Source: Candidatus Limimonas egerieequi (GTDB taxonomy: Bacteria > Bacillota > Clostridia > Oscillospirales > Acutalibacteraceae). Taken from it: DNA of 64,000 nt. The stretch is from the NCBI GenBank assembly GCA_018064455.1, contig JAGHVH010000010.1, forward strand, positions 186,001 to 250,000. The letters are read 5' to 3'. Shown piece by piece: positions 1 to 9,972 of this stretch (positions are counted from its first letter, which is position 1; each line of letters begins with the position of its first letter). The notes beneath the pieces are model-generated. The model searched no databases and was not told where the DNA came from. It was given only the letters and a program-made list of their open reading frames with translations. Both the position numbers and the translations under genes were made by a program.

Positions 1-1
1 A

Positions 2-1384
2 AAAATTGTTTGGGGCGACTTCAACAACTATGATGCAATCCTTGAATGCGTAACAGGTGCATCATATGTACTTCACATCGGTGGTATGGTTTCCCCTGCT
101 GCTGACTATTGGCCAAAGAAGACATTAAAGACAAACGTACTTGCAGCTGAAAATATCGTTAAGGCTATCAAGGCTCAGCCAAATCCTGACGACATCGCTG
201 TTGTATATATCGGTACAGTTGCTGAAACAGGTAACCGTCCATATGGTATCCACTGGGGCCGTACAGGTGACCCTCTTAAGGTTTCTGTATATGACCACTA
301 TGCAATCTCTAAGATCCGCGCTGAGCGTGTATTCGCAGAGTCAGGTCTTAAGAAGTGGGTTTCAATGCGTCAGTCTGGTATCCTTTATCCAGCAATCCTT
401 AAGAACATGGACCCTATCATGTACCACGTTCCAATGAACGACGTTCTTGAGTGGGCTACAGTTGATGATTCAGCTATCCTTATGGAACACTTCTGCTCAG
501 ACGATCTTCCAGATGAGTTCTACAGAAACTTCTACAACATCGGTTCTGGTCCTTCATTCAGAATCACTCTCTATGAGTTTGAGGATTACCTCCTCAAGAC
601 AATCGGTATGGGCAAGGATGCTTCAAAGCGTATCTTCAAGCCAAACTGGTTCATCGACAGAAACTTCCACGGCCAGTGGTATGCTGACTCAGATCTTCTT
701 GATGATTACCTTCACTTCCGTCAGAACATTCCTGCTGACCAGTACTTCGAGAGCATGAAGAAGGATATTCCTTGGTTCTATCAGCTTTCTGCTGTTACTC
801 GCGTTCCTGGTATCTCTGATATCACTCGTTTCGCTATCGGTATGATCGCTAAGGACAAGAGATTTGGTACAAGAACATGGATTGCTACAAACAATGATGA
901 GCGTATGAACGCTTACTGGGGTGACACAGAGTCATTCGGTATGGCTCACTACAAGAAGCTCTCAGACAAGTGGTCTGATTGGGATCTTACACCTCCATCA
1001 AACGACATCAAAGAAGCTGACAAGTTCAAACTTGACCATGGTTATGATGAGTCTAAGTCTCTTGACAAGCTCTCAGCTGCTGACCTCAAGAAGGCTGCTG
1101 AATTCCGTGGTGGTGAATATCTCGATTCTAAGAAGCCTGATGATGTTTATGCTCCATCACACTGGAAGTGCGCATTTGGTCACGAGTTCGACATGAGCGT
1201 TAACACAGTACTTAAGGGCGGCCACTGGTGCCCAGAGTGCGATCCTATGCCATGGAACTATGACGCAATCGCTAAGGTTAACCCATTCTTTGCACAGGTT
1301 TGGTATGCAGACCACGGCAAGAACGAAGACCTTGTTCAGGGCGAAGAAATCTACAGAGATTACGACGAATATCAGAAGAAGTAA
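2..1384 (+). CDS. NAD(P)-dependent epimerase/dehydratase (SDR) with C-terminal zinc ribbon, 5' partial
   Basis: The reading frame is open from base 2, so the start and the N-terminal Gly-rich NAD-binding loop lie upstream of the window. The visible part begins inside the Rossmann domain (VLHIGGMVSPAAD) and has the SDR catalytic pair in DHYAISKIRAE (Tyr and Lys three residues apart). After an alpha-helical middle section, the last ~75 residues hold CAFGH and CPEC, spaced like the treble-clef zinc ribbon called DUF4379. A zinc ribbon on an extended SDR is unusual. The substrate cannot be told: extended SDRs act on nucleotide sugars, steroids or aryl ketones. The gene ends at a hairpin shared with the convergent pyr operon. 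Confidence 0.8.
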   Translation, partial: KIVWGDFNNYDAILECVTGASYVLHIGGMVSPAADYWPKKTLKTNVLAAENIVKAIKAQPNPDDIAVVYIGTVAETGNRPYGIHWGRTGDPLKVSVYDHYAISKIRAERVFAESGLKKWVSMRQSGILYPAILKNMDPIMYHVPMNDVLEWATVDDSAILMEHFCSDDLPDEFYRNFYNIGSGPSFRITLYEFEDYLLKTIGMGKDASKRIFKPNWFIDRNFHGQWYADSDLLDDYLHFRQNIPADQYFESMKKDIPWFYQLSAVTRVPGISDITRFAIGMIAKDKRFGTRTWIATNNDERMNAYWGDTESFGMAHYKKLSDKWSDWDLTPPSNDIKEADKFKLDHGYDESKSLDKLSAADLKKAAEFRGGEYLDSKKPDDVYAPSHWKCAFGHEFDMSVNTVLKGGHWCPECDPMPWNYDAIAKVNPFFAQVWYADHGKNEDLVQGEEIYRDYDEYQKK

Positions 1385-1398
1385 TTTTAACAACACAA

Positions 1399-1432
1399 AA
1401 GGCCTGCTGGTTTCAGCAGGCCTTAATTTTTT
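1399..1432. terminator. Bidirectional intrinsic terminator
   Basis: An 11-bp stem (AAGGCCTGCTG with its complement, 1399-1424) is followed by a T-rich run on the plus strand, and the A-rich bases before it give U residues on the minus strand. It separates the convergent SDR gene and pyrB. Confidence 0.85.
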
Positions 1433-1440
1433 TATTCAGT

Positions 1441-2550
1441 TTAGAAAGATTTATGAGCTTTTGTCTCACAGTATAGGCATCTGTAGCCATTATCTGTTTT
1501 GACAAAAAGGTGTTCAAGTCCCTGTTCGATACTACTGATACAACGAGCGTTATCGCACCTAATAATGCTTGGGTCGAAGCTTTCAGCACCAAGTTTTGAT
1601 GGCTTGGAGAAATTGCCATTTACTCTCTCCTGCTCATTCAATTCAAGCAGTTTTAGGATTAATGCCATACGAATGAATTTACCGTTTTTAACCTGTCTAA
1701 AGTAAGCGGCTCTTGGGTCATCATCAACCTCAACGGCTATTTCATTTACTCTTGGCAATGGATGCATGACAATGAGGTCAGACTTTGCAGTATTCAACTT
1801 CTCATTATCAAGAATGTAAATTCCTTCAAGTCTTGCATAGACAGTTGGGTCACGGAAGCGTTCCCTCTGAATACGTGTCATATATAGCACGTCAAGCTCT
1901 GGCATTACAGCCTCAAGTGAATCTGTCTCAGCAAAGTCAATCTCGTTCTTTTCGAGAATTTCTGTCTTAATGTTTTCAGGGATTTTTAGTTCCTCTGGTG
2001 AAATCAAGATAAACTTAACATTGCTATATCGTGACATTGCAGCAATCAGAGAATGCACAGTACGACCGTACTTTAAGTCACCACAGAGGCCGATTGTCAA
2101 ATTATCAAATGTGCCCTTTTCCCTATGGATTGTGAGCAAATCAGTAAGTGTCTGTGTTGGGTGGTTATGACCACCGTCGCCGGCGTTAATAACAGGGATG
2201 TTAACATTAGAGGCGGCGACGAATGCTGCGCCGTCCTTATAGTGGCGCATAGCAATAATATCGGCAAAGCACTCTGCTGTGCGAGCTGTATCGGCTACAC
2301 TTTCGCCTTTTGCAACTGAGCAATCAGTTGGCGAAGAGAAGCCGATAACGCTACCGCCCAAATCGAGCATTGCCGATTCAAAGCTAAAGCGCGTCCTTGT
2401 GGACGGCTCATAAAAGAGCGTTGCTATTTTACGACCCTTGCACTTATCAGAATACTGTGACGGATTATCAATTATATCCTCAGCAACACCAATAAGCTCG
2501 TCAATCTCAGCAAGGCTTAAATCCCTAATGTCGATTAAATCTTTCTTCAC
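1441..2550 (-). CDS. pyrB: Aspartate carbamoyltransferase fused to a PyrI-type zinc domain
   Basis: It joins carbamoyl phosphate to L-aspartate, the second step of pyrimidine synthesis. The carbamoyl-phosphate motif STRTR is at residues 50-54, the Lys of AKGES at 81, HPTQ at 130-133 and HPLPR at 263-267. The catalytic chain normally ends near residue 305. Here it runs to 369, and the extra part carries Cys332, Cys337, Cys358 and Cys361 in a CX4C-X20-CX2C pattern. That pattern and the surrounding NARCIS...RCLYCE sequence match the zinc domain at the C-terminus of the E. coli regulatory chain PyrI. The PyrI nucleotide-binding domain is missing. Last gene of the pyr operon, 2 bases after pyrE. 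Confidence 0.95.
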   Translation of the reverse strand: MKKDLIDIRDLSLAEIDELIGVAEDIIDNPSQYSDKCKGRKIATLFYEPSTRTRFSFESAMLDLGGSVIGFSSPTDCSVAKGESVADTARTAECFADIIAMRHYKDGAAFVAASNVNIPVINAGDGGHNHPTQTLTDLLTIHREKGTFDNLTIGLCGDLKYGRTVHSLIAAMSRYSNVKFILISPEELKIPENIKTEILEKNEIDFAETDSLEAVMPELDVLYMTRIQRERFRDPTVYARLEGIYILDNEKLNTAKSDLIVMHPLPRVNEIAVEVDDDPRAAYFRQVKNGKFIRMALILKLLELNEQERVNGNFSKPSKLGAESFDPSIIRCDNARCISSIEQGLEHLFVKTDNGYRCLYCETKAHKSF

Positions 2551-2552
2551 TA

Positions 2553-3200
2553 TTATTCTCCTTGTCCTATCCAGGACTCGTCTGTTGGGTTGTTTCTAAA
2601 CTTGACAAGGCGCTCCTTATCCTCTTCTTTTATATAACCCTCCTGCGCTGCAACTTCGATTACATTGTCAAATGTTGTAAGAGAGTAATTAACAACGTTT
2701 GCCTCAGCGAGTCTATCAATACCCTTTTGCATACCATAGGTATAGATTGATACTACGCCAAGCACATCAGCGCCAGCGTCCCTTAGTGTATTAACAACCT
2801 CTATTACGCTGCCACCTGTTGAGATTAAATCCTCAACAACTACTACCTTCTGGCCTGGTTCCAAACGGCCTTCAATCCTGTTCTGGCGACCATGATCCTT
2901 AGAACTTGAGCGAACATATCCCATTGGAAGGTTCATTAAATGGCCAACAATTGCAGCATGTGCAATACCAGCTGTTGATGTACCCATCAAAACCTCAACG
3001 TTCTTAAAGTGGTCCTTGATAAGACCAACTAGACCATATTCTACATCAAGACGAACGTTTGGAGCTGTCAAAGTCAATCTATTATCACAGTAGATTGGGC
3101 TTTTAATTCCTGAAGCCCAGATAAATGGCTCATCTGGACGGAGGAATATAGCTTTAATTTTAAGCAAATCCTTTGCTATGAGTATTTCTTGTTCAGTCAT
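2553..3200 (-). CDS. pyrE: Orotate phosphoribosyltransferase
   Basis: It transfers the ribose 5-phosphate of PRPP to orotate, giving orotidine 5'-phosphate. The PRPP-binding motif [10 protein letters not shown] is at residues 121-130, and the flexible-loop segment [14 protein letters not shown] at about 98-111 has the Lys and His expected there. The length of 215 residues is usual. It lies between pyrF and pyrB with short gaps, so it should be co-transcribed under PyrR attenuation. The start has an upstream AGGGAGAAAA ribosome site. Confidence 0.96.
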   Translation of the reverse strand: MTEQEILIAKDLLKIKAIFLRPDEPFIWASGIKSPIYCDNRLTLTAPNVRLDVEYGLVGLIKDHFKNVEVLMGTSTAGIAHAAIVGHLMNLPMGYVRSSSKDHGRQNRIEGRLEPGQKVVVVEDLISTGGSVIEVVNTLRDAGADVLGVVSIYTYGMQKGIDRLAEANVVNYSLTTFDNVIEVAAQEGYIKEEDKERLVKFRNNPTDESWIGQGE

Positions 3201-3211
3201 AATTTTCTCCC

Positions 3212-3916
3212 TTAATCAACGAATTCTGCTAAACAACGTTTGTAAGCGGCTACTGGGTCTTCTGCTTTGGTAATTGGACGACCTACAACAATGTAGTCAG
3301 AACCAATTTCCTTAGCCTGTGCTGGTGTCATTACTCTCTTTTGGTCACCAACGTCACCATCAGCAAAGCGTACACCTGGTGTGACAGTAATAAAGTCCTT
3401 GCCACAGGTATCGTGTACTTTTTTAGCCTCAAGTGGTGAGCAAACGACACCATCAAGTCCAGATATTTTAGCGTTGTTTGCATAGTGCATAACAACTTTA
3501 TCTATAGGTTCATTTATGAGAAGGTCCTTCTCCATAATCTCTTGATCAGTTGATGTAAGCTGGGTTACAGCGATGAGGATTGGTCTTGTGCCATCCTCAC
3601 GTGTGAGACCTTCGATTGCAGCCTCCATCATACGAGTTGTACCAGCAGCATGAACGTTAGTCATATCAACATCAAGCTTTGAAAGTACAGACATTGATTT
3701 TTTAACTGTGGTTGGAATGTCGTGAAGCTTTAAATCAAGGAAAATTTTATGACCACGACTCTTAAGTTCACGTACTATTGCTGGTCCTTCGGCATAGTAA
3801 AGTTCCATACCGATTTTAACAAAAGGTTTTTGCTCGAGTGCGGAAAACTTGTCAAGGAAAGAGAATGTCTCCTCTGCACTGTTAAAATCGCAGGCAATAA
3901 TGACATCGCGTCCCAT
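3212..3916 (-). CDS. pyrF: Orotidine 5'-phosphate decarboxylase
   Basis: It decarboxylates OMP to UMP, the last step of the pathway. The catalytic charged network Asp-x-Lys-x-x-Asp is visible as DLKLHDIP at residues 61-68, and the C-terminal phosphate-gripper region reads VVGRPIT. The length (234) fits the PyrF subfamily 1. Its ATG shares one base with the pyrD stop codon (TGATG), and the ribosome site GGAGGTG lies inside the end of pyrD. Translation of the two genes is therefore probably coupled. Confidence 0.96.
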   Translation of the reverse strand: MGRDVIIACDFNSAEETFSFLDKFSALEQKPFVKIGMELYYAEGPAIVRELKSRGHKIFLDLKLHDIPTTVKKSMSVLSKLDVDMTNVHAAGTTRMMEAAIEGLTREDGTRPILIAVTQLTSTDQEIMEKDLLINEPIDKVVMHYANNAKISGLDGVVCSPLEAKKVHDTCGKDFITVTPGVRFADGDVGDQKRVMTPAQAKEIGSDYIVVGRPITKAEDPVAAYKRCLAEFVD

Positions 3917-4824
3917 CAGTGAGCACCTCCTATTATCTCTTTTAAGTCAGTAATACCATACTGTTGCATAACTAGAGGTAATTCCTCTACTATTTTAATT
4001 GACGCAAATGGGTCAACCAAATTCATAGCGCCAATCTCGCATGCAGTAGCACCTGCAAGCATCATCTCTATTACGTCGCTGGCACAACTGATACCGCCCA
4101 TTCCAATAATTGGAATATCAACTGCCTCATACACTTGATAAACCATCCTAAGGGCCACTGGGAAGATTGCAGGGCCTGAGAAGCCACCCATCTTATTTGC
4201 AATTACAGGCTTTTTAGTATTGAGGTTGATACGCATGCCAAGCATTGTGTTGATAAGGCTGATGCCGTCAGCACCAGCATCCTCACATGCCTTGGCAATA
4301 GATGCTATATCAGTGACATTTGGTGAGAGTTTGATAATAACCGGTTTAGTTGTAACGGCCTTTACAGCGCGTACAACAGATGCTGCGCTCTCACAGTCTG
4401 TTCCAAATGTCATACCGCCACCGTGAACATTAGGGCAACTTACATTTACTTCAAGCCAGCCCACCTGTTCCTCTTTATCAAGGCGTTCACAGGTGTAAGC
4501 ATACTCCTCTACGGAAAAGCCACTAACATTTGCCATAACAGGCTTGTTAAAGCAAGCCTTGAGCTTTGGAAGTTCCTCGTTTATTACGGCATCCACACCA
4601 GGATTTTGTAGGCCTACGGCATTTATCATACCGCTTGTGCACTCAGCAATCCTTGGTGTTGGATTGCCGAAACGAGGGTCTTTTGTTGTACCTTTGAAAC
4701 TGAATGTTCCAAGGCAGTTAATATCATAGAGTTCTGAAAACTCATAACCATATCCGAATGTGCCAGATGCTGGTATTACGGGATTATCAAGCTCAGTCCC
4801 ACATAAATTCACTTTAGTGTTCAT
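3916..4824 (-). CDS. pyrD: Dihydroorotate dehydrogenase B, catalytic subunit
   Basis: This FMN subunit oxidises dihydroorotate to orotate and passes electrons through PyrK to NAD+. It belongs to class 1B: the active-site base is the Cys in NVSCPN, and an NTMLG FMN-site segment follows. The start chosen is the ATG at 4824 (MNTKVN), six to seven bases after GGGAGGA and two bases after the pyrK stop. A GTG five codons earlier would overlap pyrK and has no ribosome site of its own. The length is then 302 residues, usual for the class. Confidence 0.95.
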   Translation of the reverse strand: MNTKVNLCGTELDNPVIPASGTFGYGYEFSELYDINCLGTFSFKGTTKDPRFGNPTPRIAECTSGMINAVGLQNPGVDAVINEELPKLKACFNKPVMANVSGFSVEEYAYTCERLDKEEQVGWLEVNVSCPNVHGGGMTFGTDCESAASVVRAVKAVTTKPVIIKLSPNVTDIASIAKACEDAGADGISLINTMLGMRINLNTKKPVIANKMGGFSGPAIFPVALRMVYQVYEAVDIPIIGMGGISCASDVIEMMLAGATACEIGAMNLVDPFASIKIVEELPLVMQQYGITDLKEIIGGAH

Positions 4825-4826
4825 GC

Positions 4827-5564
4827 TTAATCCTCCCACAGTATTTCTTCTTTTTTTAGCACTGGTCCCTCTTTACAGATACGCTTGTTACCAGTGATTG
4901 TCTTGCATGAGCAACCCATGCAAGCACCAAAACCGCAACCCATACGCTCTTCAAAGCTAAACTCACCGGATGTCTTGGTAGCGCTATACAGTGCCTTTAA
5001 CATTGGCTCTGGACCACAGGTATAAAAGTAAGTGTAATCAAGTTCCGCAATTGCGTCAGTTACAAATCCCTTAATTCCATAAGATCCATCAACAGTTGTA
5101 ACGTATGTCTCAAAACCACGTGATTTAAAGTCATCCTCAAGGAAAACTTCATCTGCAGTATTAAAGCCCATTACAACGATAGGATTTGCACCCTTAAATT
5201 TGAGCTCCTTGGCAAGGTAAAGCATTGGTGGTACACCAACGCCACCACCGACAAGGAGCGGACGCTCGCCAGCGAGGTCCAAATCATAGCCATTTCCAAG
5301 GCCGACGAGCATGTCCAGCTCGTCGCCTGCGCCCATCTCTGACATTGCCTTTGTACCGGCACCTACGACCTTGTAAACCAAGGTCAATGTGTTGCCGTAC
5401 ACGTCGCATACCGAGATTGGACGGCGAAGGAAAAGACCATCTATTTTGATATTTACAAATTGACCTGGTGCAGTGATTTCATCTGTGTCACCAAGGAGTG
5501 ACATCTTATATACATTGCTGGTCAATGCTTTATTGGAAACTATTTTGAAAGTTTCTTGTTTCAT
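4827..5564 (-). CDS. pyrK: Dihydroorotate dehydrogenase B, electron-transfer subunit
   Basis: This is the FAD and [2Fe-2S] subunit that links PyrD to NAD+. The FAD motif RRPISVCD is in the N-terminal beta barrel, a Gly-rich NAD-binding segment (LLVGGGVGVPPM) follows, and the C-terminal cluster Cys residues are in CGFGACMGCSC plus a later RICKEGP. The 245 residues are usual. Its presence next to pyrD shows an NAD-linked, anaerobe-compatible route rather than a quinone-linked one. Upstream gene carB ends 18 bases before. Confidence 0.95.
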   Translation of the reverse strand: MKQETFKIVSNKALTSNVYKMSLLGDTDEITAPGQFVNIKIDGLFLRRPISVCDVYGNTLTLVYKVVGAGTKAMSEMGAGDELDMLVGLGNGYDLDLAGERPLLVGGGVGVPPMLYLAKELKFKGANPIVVMGFNTADEVFLEDDFKSRGFETYVTTVDGSYGIKGFVTDAIAELDYTYFYTCGPEPMLKALYSATKTSGEFSFEERMGCGFGACMGCSCKTITGNKRICKEGPVLKKEEILWED

Positions 5565-5582
5565 ATGAAGTACCTTTCTAGG

Positions 5583-8500
5583 TTATTCAGCGTCGATAGT
5601 TGAAATTGTAAGTGTTGTCTCCTCAAGTACATCGAGAAGTACTCTTACTGTATCAAGGCTTGTAAACATATTTACGTTATTCTCAATAGCGCAGCGACGG
5701 ATGATAACACCATCATCATAGTGAACACCAGATGTTACCGCACGGGTGTTTATAACATAGCTTACGAAGCCTGCACGGATATTATCAAGGAGTGTTGAAT
5801 CACCCTCTGAGATTTTACCAAGTACCTTGGTTCTAATTCCACGCTCACGAAGGAAGTAAGCTGTGCCAAGTGTAGCCTGGATGTTAAAGCCCATCTCATA
5901 GAAGCGCTTAACAAGTGGGAATGCCTCCTCTTTGTCCTCATCGGCCAAAGTAACGATAATTGTACCGTAATTTTTAAGTTTCATGCCTGATGCTTGAAGT
6001 GCCTTGAAGAGAGCACGTGTAAGCTTCTTGTCATAACCGATTGCTTCACCAGTTGATTTCATCTCTGGTGAGAGATATGCATCAAGTCCCTTAATCTTGT
6101 TGAATGAGAATACTGGAACCTTAACATAGTAGCGTTCCTTCTCTGTTGGGTAGAGTTCAAAGATCCCCTGTTCCTTAAGTGACTTGCCAAGGATAACCTC
6201 TGTCGCAATATCAGCAAGGCTGTAGCCTGTTGACTTTGAAAGGAATGGAACTGTACGGCTTGATCTTGGGTTAACTTCAATGATGTAAACATCATCGTTC
6301 TTGTCTACGATAAACTGGATGTTATAGAGGCCTACGATGCCTATTCCAAGGCCGAGTGCCTTTGCATACTGAAGGATTGTACCCTTAACCTTATCAGAGA
6401 TGCTGAATGATGGGTAAACTGAAATTGAGTCACCGCTGTGTACACCAGTTCTCTCAACAAGCTCCATGATGCCTGGTACGAATACATCGTGTCCATCACA
6501 GATGGCGTCAACTTCTACTTCCTTACCTTGGATGTACTTATCAACAAGTACTGGCTTATCCTCATCAATTTCAACGGCTGTCTTGAGGTATGTTCTAAGG
6601 TCCTCATCCTTTGAAACTATCTGCATTGCACGACCACCAAGTACGAATGATGGACGAACAAGTACTGGATAACCAATTTCATTTGCAGCAGCGATTCCTG
6701 CTTCGATATTAGTAACAGCGTGGCCCTTTGGCTGAGGAATCTGGAGGTTACGAAGTACTTCGTTAAAGCTATCGCGGTTCTCTGCGCGCTCAATTGCTGC
6801 ACAGTCTGTACCGATAATCTTAACTCCTCTATCCATAAGTGGCTGAGCCAAGTTGATTGCTGTCTGACCACCAAGAGATGCAACTACGCCCTCTGGCTGC
6901 TCGAAATCGATAATTGCCATTACATCCTCTGGTGTAAGTGGCTCGAAGTAGAGCTTATCAGCTGTTGTGTAGTCAGTTGAAACTGTCTCTGGGTTGTTAT
7001 TGATGATTATTGCTTCATAGCCTTCACGCTTGATTGTCTGAACAGCGTGAACTGTTGAGTAGTCAAACTCAACGCCCTGGCCTATACGTATAGGACCAGC
7101 ACCTAAAACGATAATCTTTTTCTTATCTGTAAGACGGGATGCATTCTCACCTGTGTATGATGAGTAGAGATATGCTATGTACTTACCTGTATGAAGAGTA
7201 TCTACCATCTTAAAGATTGGCTTGATACCATTTTGCTTACGCTTGTTATAAACATCAATCTCTGGGAGATTCCAGAGTTTAGCTATAAACTCATCTGAGA
7301 AGCCCATAATCTTGGCATCTTTGAGAACTGCGACATCATTGATATTGGCCTTGAGTTTTGCTTCCATATCAACAATTTTCTTGAAGCACTCAAGGAAAAG
7401 TTCTGTGATCATTGTAACTTCATGAAGTTTTTCAATTGACTCTCCACGACGAAGGAGTTCAAAGATTGCATAGATGTTGTCATCTTTGAATTCAGTGATG
7501 TACTCGTAGAGCATATCGTTTGTAAATGTGTCAAACTTTGAAAGATGGAAGTGACAAACGCCTATCTCAAGTGAACGAACTGACTTGAGGCAGCACTCTT
7601 CCAAAGTTGAACCGATGCCCATTACTTCACCAGTTGCCTTCATCTGTGTGCCAAGTGTATTTGGAGCAGAAGCAAACTTGTCAAATGGGAATCTTGGGAA
7701 CTTGGCTACAATGTAGTCAAGTGATGGTTCAATTGCTGCTGTACCACCAGCAACTGGGATTTCCTCAAGAGACATACCAGTTGCAATCTTGGCTGTTACA
7801 CGAGCAATTGGGTAACCTGATGCCTTGGATGCAAGAGCTGATGAACGTGATACTCTTGGGTTTACCTCGATGAGGTAGTACTCAGATGATGTTGGCGAAA
7901 GAGCAAACTGAACATTACAACCACCGACAATCTTAAGTTCACGGATAAGCTTGATTGCGCTATCGTTGAGCATTTTAAGGTCATGGTCATTTAAAGATAA
8001 AATAGGAGCAACAACCATTGAGTCACCTGTGTGTACACCAACAGGATCAACATTTTCCATTCCGCAGATAGTAATTGCGTTATCGTTACCATCACGCATT
8101 ACTTCAAATTCGATTTCTTTAAAGCCTTTAACTGACTTCTCGATAAGAACCTGATGAACTGGTGAGAGTGCGAATGCATTCTTACCAATCTCCATGAGTT
8201 CCTCTTCATTGTTGGCAAAGCCGCCGCCTGTACCACCAAGTGTGAATGCAGGACGAAGTACTACAGGATAACCGATGTGCTCTGCAGCAAGCTTTGCCTC
8301 ATCAAGATTGTATGTAATCTCTGATGGGATAACTGGCTCGCCAATTGACTCGCACATCTCCTTAAAGAGCTCTCTGTCCTCTGCGCGCTCAATACTCTCT
8401 GATGATGTACCAAGGAGTTCTACACCGCATTCCTTAAGTACGCCCTTCTTCTCAAGTTGCATACAGAGGTTGAGGCCTGTCTGACCACCGATACCAGGAA

Positions 8501-8759
8501 TAATAGCGTCTGGACGCTCATAGCGAAGAATCTTTGCTATGTATTCGAGTGTCAAAGGCTCCATATAAACCTTATCAGCAATAGACGTATCAGTCATAAT
8601 TGTTGCAGGGTTTGAGTTACAGAGTATTACCTCATAACCTTCTTCCTTCAAAGCGAGACATGCCTGTGTACCAGCATAGTCAAACTCTGCGGCCTGGCCA
8701 ATTACAATTGGACCAGAACCAATGATAAGAATTTTCTTTAAATCTGTTCTCTTTGCCAT
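5583..8759 (-). CDS. carB: Carbamoyl-phosphate synthase, large subunit
   Basis: It makes carbamoyl phosphate from bicarbonate, ammonia and two ATP. The 1058 residues contain the duplicated ATP-grasp synthase halves, each opened by a similar Gly-rich segment (ILIIGSGPIVIGQAAEFDY near the start and IVLGAGPIRIGQGVEFDY near residue 556), and a C-terminal MGS-like allosteric domain. The ribosome site is AGGAGCAAACAAC before ATG. The glutaminase partner carA, which often lies immediately upstream, is absent here and nowhere in the window, so the glutamine-dependent enzyme needs a distant carA. Confidence 0.97.
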   Translation of the reverse strand: MAKRTDLKKILIIGSGPIVIGQAAEFDYAGTQACLALKEEGYEVILCNSNPATIMTDTSIADKVYMEPLTLEYIAKILRYERPDAIIPGIGGQTGLNLCMQLEKKGVLKECGVELLGTSSESIERAEDRELFKEMCESIGEPVIPSEITYNLDEAKLAAEHIGYPVVLRPAFTLGGTGGGFANNEEELMEIGKNAFALSPVHQVLIEKSVKGFKEIEFEVMRDGNDNAITICGMENVDPVGVHTGDSMVVAPILSLNDHDLKMLNDSAIKLIRELKIVGGCNVQFALSPTSSEYYLIEVNPRVSRSSALASKASGYPIARVTAKIATGMSLEEIPVAGGTAAIEPSLDYIVAKFPRFPFDKFASAPNTLGTQMKATGEVMGIGSTLEECCLKSVRSLEIGVCHFHLSKFDTFTNDMLYEYITEFKDDNIYAIFELLRRGESIEKLHEVTMITELFLECFKKIVDMEAKLKANINDVAVLKDAKIMGFSDEFIAKLWNLPEIDVYNKRKQNGIKPIFKMVDTLHTGKYIAYLYSSYTGENASRLTDKKKIIVLGAGPIRIGQGVEFDYSTVHAVQTIKREGYEAIIINNNPETVSTDYTTADKLYFEPLTPEDVMAIIDFEQPEGVVASLGGQTAINLAQPLMDRGVKIIGTDCAAIERAENRDSFNEVLRNLQIPQPKGHAVTNIEAGIAAANEIGYPVLVRPSFVLGGRAMQIVSKDEDLRTYLKTAVEIDEDKPVLVDKYIQGKEVEVDAICDGHDVFVPGIMELVERTGVHSGDSISVYPSFSISDKVKGTILQYAKALGLGIGIVGLYNIQFIVDKNDDVYIIEVNPRSSRTVPFLSKSTGYSLADIATEVILGKSLKEQGIFELYPTEKERYYVKVPVFSFNKIKGLDAYLSPEMKSTGEAIGYDKKLTRALFKALQASGMKLKNYGTIIVTLADEDKEEAFPLVKRFYEMGFNIQATLGTAYFLRERGIRTKVLGKISEGDSTLLDNIRAGFVSYVINTRAVTSGVHYDDGVIIRRCAIENNVNMFTSLDTVRVLLDVLEETTLTISTIDAE

Positions 8760-8778
8760 TGTTGTTTGCTCCTATGAA

Positions 8779-9906
8779 TTATTTAATATAAACTTCACTG
8801 CCATTAAAGACAGTCAAGTAATTAACTCCTTTAAGTGTCACGCCAGCATATGGTGTTGCGCGTCCCATTGAGAGGAACGCATCTGGATTTACTATAAATT
8901 CTTCATCCAGATTCCAAAGTGAATAATCATCACCAAGTGGTATATCAAAACGCTGTCGAGGATTTGTTGAAAGAAGGTCAACAAGCTCCTCAAGCGTTAT
9001 TATTTTCGATTTTAAAACGAGATTTGTATAGAGTACTGGGAAGGCTGTCTCAAGTCCTACTATTCCAAAAGCGGAGCCCTCAAGTCCCCTTGACTTTTCC
9101 TCTGCGCTGTGTGGTGCATGGTCAGTTGCTATCATATCGATAGTACCATCTGTAATTCCAAGAAGAAGTGCTTCCCTATCATCAGCACCACGAAGTGGTG
9201 GATTCATTTTGAATCGTCCATCTTCTTCAAGATCATTTTCACAAAGTGTCAAATAATGTGGGCCAGTCTCGCATGTAATGTTGACGCCAGACTTTTTAGC
9301 GTCCCTTATGAGTTCAACACTCTCTTTTGTTGATATATGGCATACGTGATATGCACAACCCGTCTCGTATGAGAGGTTAATATCACGTTCTATCTGCTTC
9401 CATTCAGAAGCGGATGAAATTCCAAGGTGGCCATGGAACTTGGCATATACGCCGTCATGGATATATCCACCATGGAGCAGCTCATTTACTTCGCAATGAG
9501 CAACAATCATTTTGTTTAGGGCTGCGGAACGGCTCATAGCCTCGCGCATCATGCCGGCGTCTTGGACACCATGGCCATCATCAGAGAACGCGATGCACTT
9601 GTCGGCTAGCCCCTCAAGGTCCGCAATAACCTGGCCCTTTTGGCCAACTGTTATTGCTGCATATGGGCGGACATCTATTACCGCATCGCGGTCTATAATG
9701 TCCTGCTCTACTTTCATATTTTCGATTGAATCAGGAACAGGATTTAAGTTTGGCATTGTACATACGGCTGTGTATCCGCCACGTACAGCTGCCATTGAAC
9801 CAGTTTTAATAGTTTCCTTGTATGAGAAACCCGGCTCCCTAAAATGTACATGTACATCAAGAAAAGCTGGCAACTTTGTAAGACCAGAAACTGTTTCAAA
9901 TGCCAT
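8779..9906 (-). CDS. pyrC: Dihydroorotase
   Basis: It closes carbamoyl aspartate to dihydroorotate. Metal-binding motifs of the class I enzyme are present: DVHVHFREPG at residues 17-26, the His in AHCEVNE, the His in YHVCHIST and the Asp in ATDHAPHS. At 375 residues it is shorter than the ~425-residue Bacillus form because the N-terminal beta-strand domain is trimmed: the HxH motif comes only 18 residues after the start. The gene lies between uraA and carB in the pyr operon, 66 bases after uraA, with a hairpin in that gap. Confidence 0.93.
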   Translation of the reverse strand: MAFETVSGLTKLPAFLDVHVHFREPGFSYKETIKTGSMAAVRGGYTAVCTMPNLNPVPDSIENMKVEQDIIDRDAVIDVRPYAAITVGQKGQVIADLEGLADKCIAFSDDGHGVQDAGMMREAMSRSAALNKMIVAHCEVNELLHGGYIHDGVYAKFHGHLGISSASEWKQIERDINLSYETGCAYHVCHISTKESVELIRDAKKSGVNITCETGPHYLTLCENDLEEDGRFKMNPPLRGADDREALLLGITDGTIDMIATDHAPHSAEEKSRGLEGSAFGIVGLETAFPVLYTNLVLKSKIITLEELVDLLSTNPRQRFDIPLGDDYSLWNLDEEFIVNPDAFLSMGRATPYAGVTLKGVNYLTVFNGSEVYIK

Positions 9907-9930
9907 ACTTTAATCCCCCTTTTCTTTTAC

Positions 9931-9957
9931 AAAAGGAGCACCTTTGAAAGGTGCTCC
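9931..9957 (-). terminator. Hairpin with short U run between uraA and pyrC
   Basis: A perfect 23-base palindrome (9935-9957, GGAGCACCTTT with its complement) is followed on the minus strand by TTTTGT. It looks like a leaky terminator or processing site that could lower expression of the enzymes relative to pyrR and uraA. It lacks a recognisable PyrR-binding loop. Confidence 0.6.
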
Positions 9958-9972
9958 ATATGTAAATTAAAC

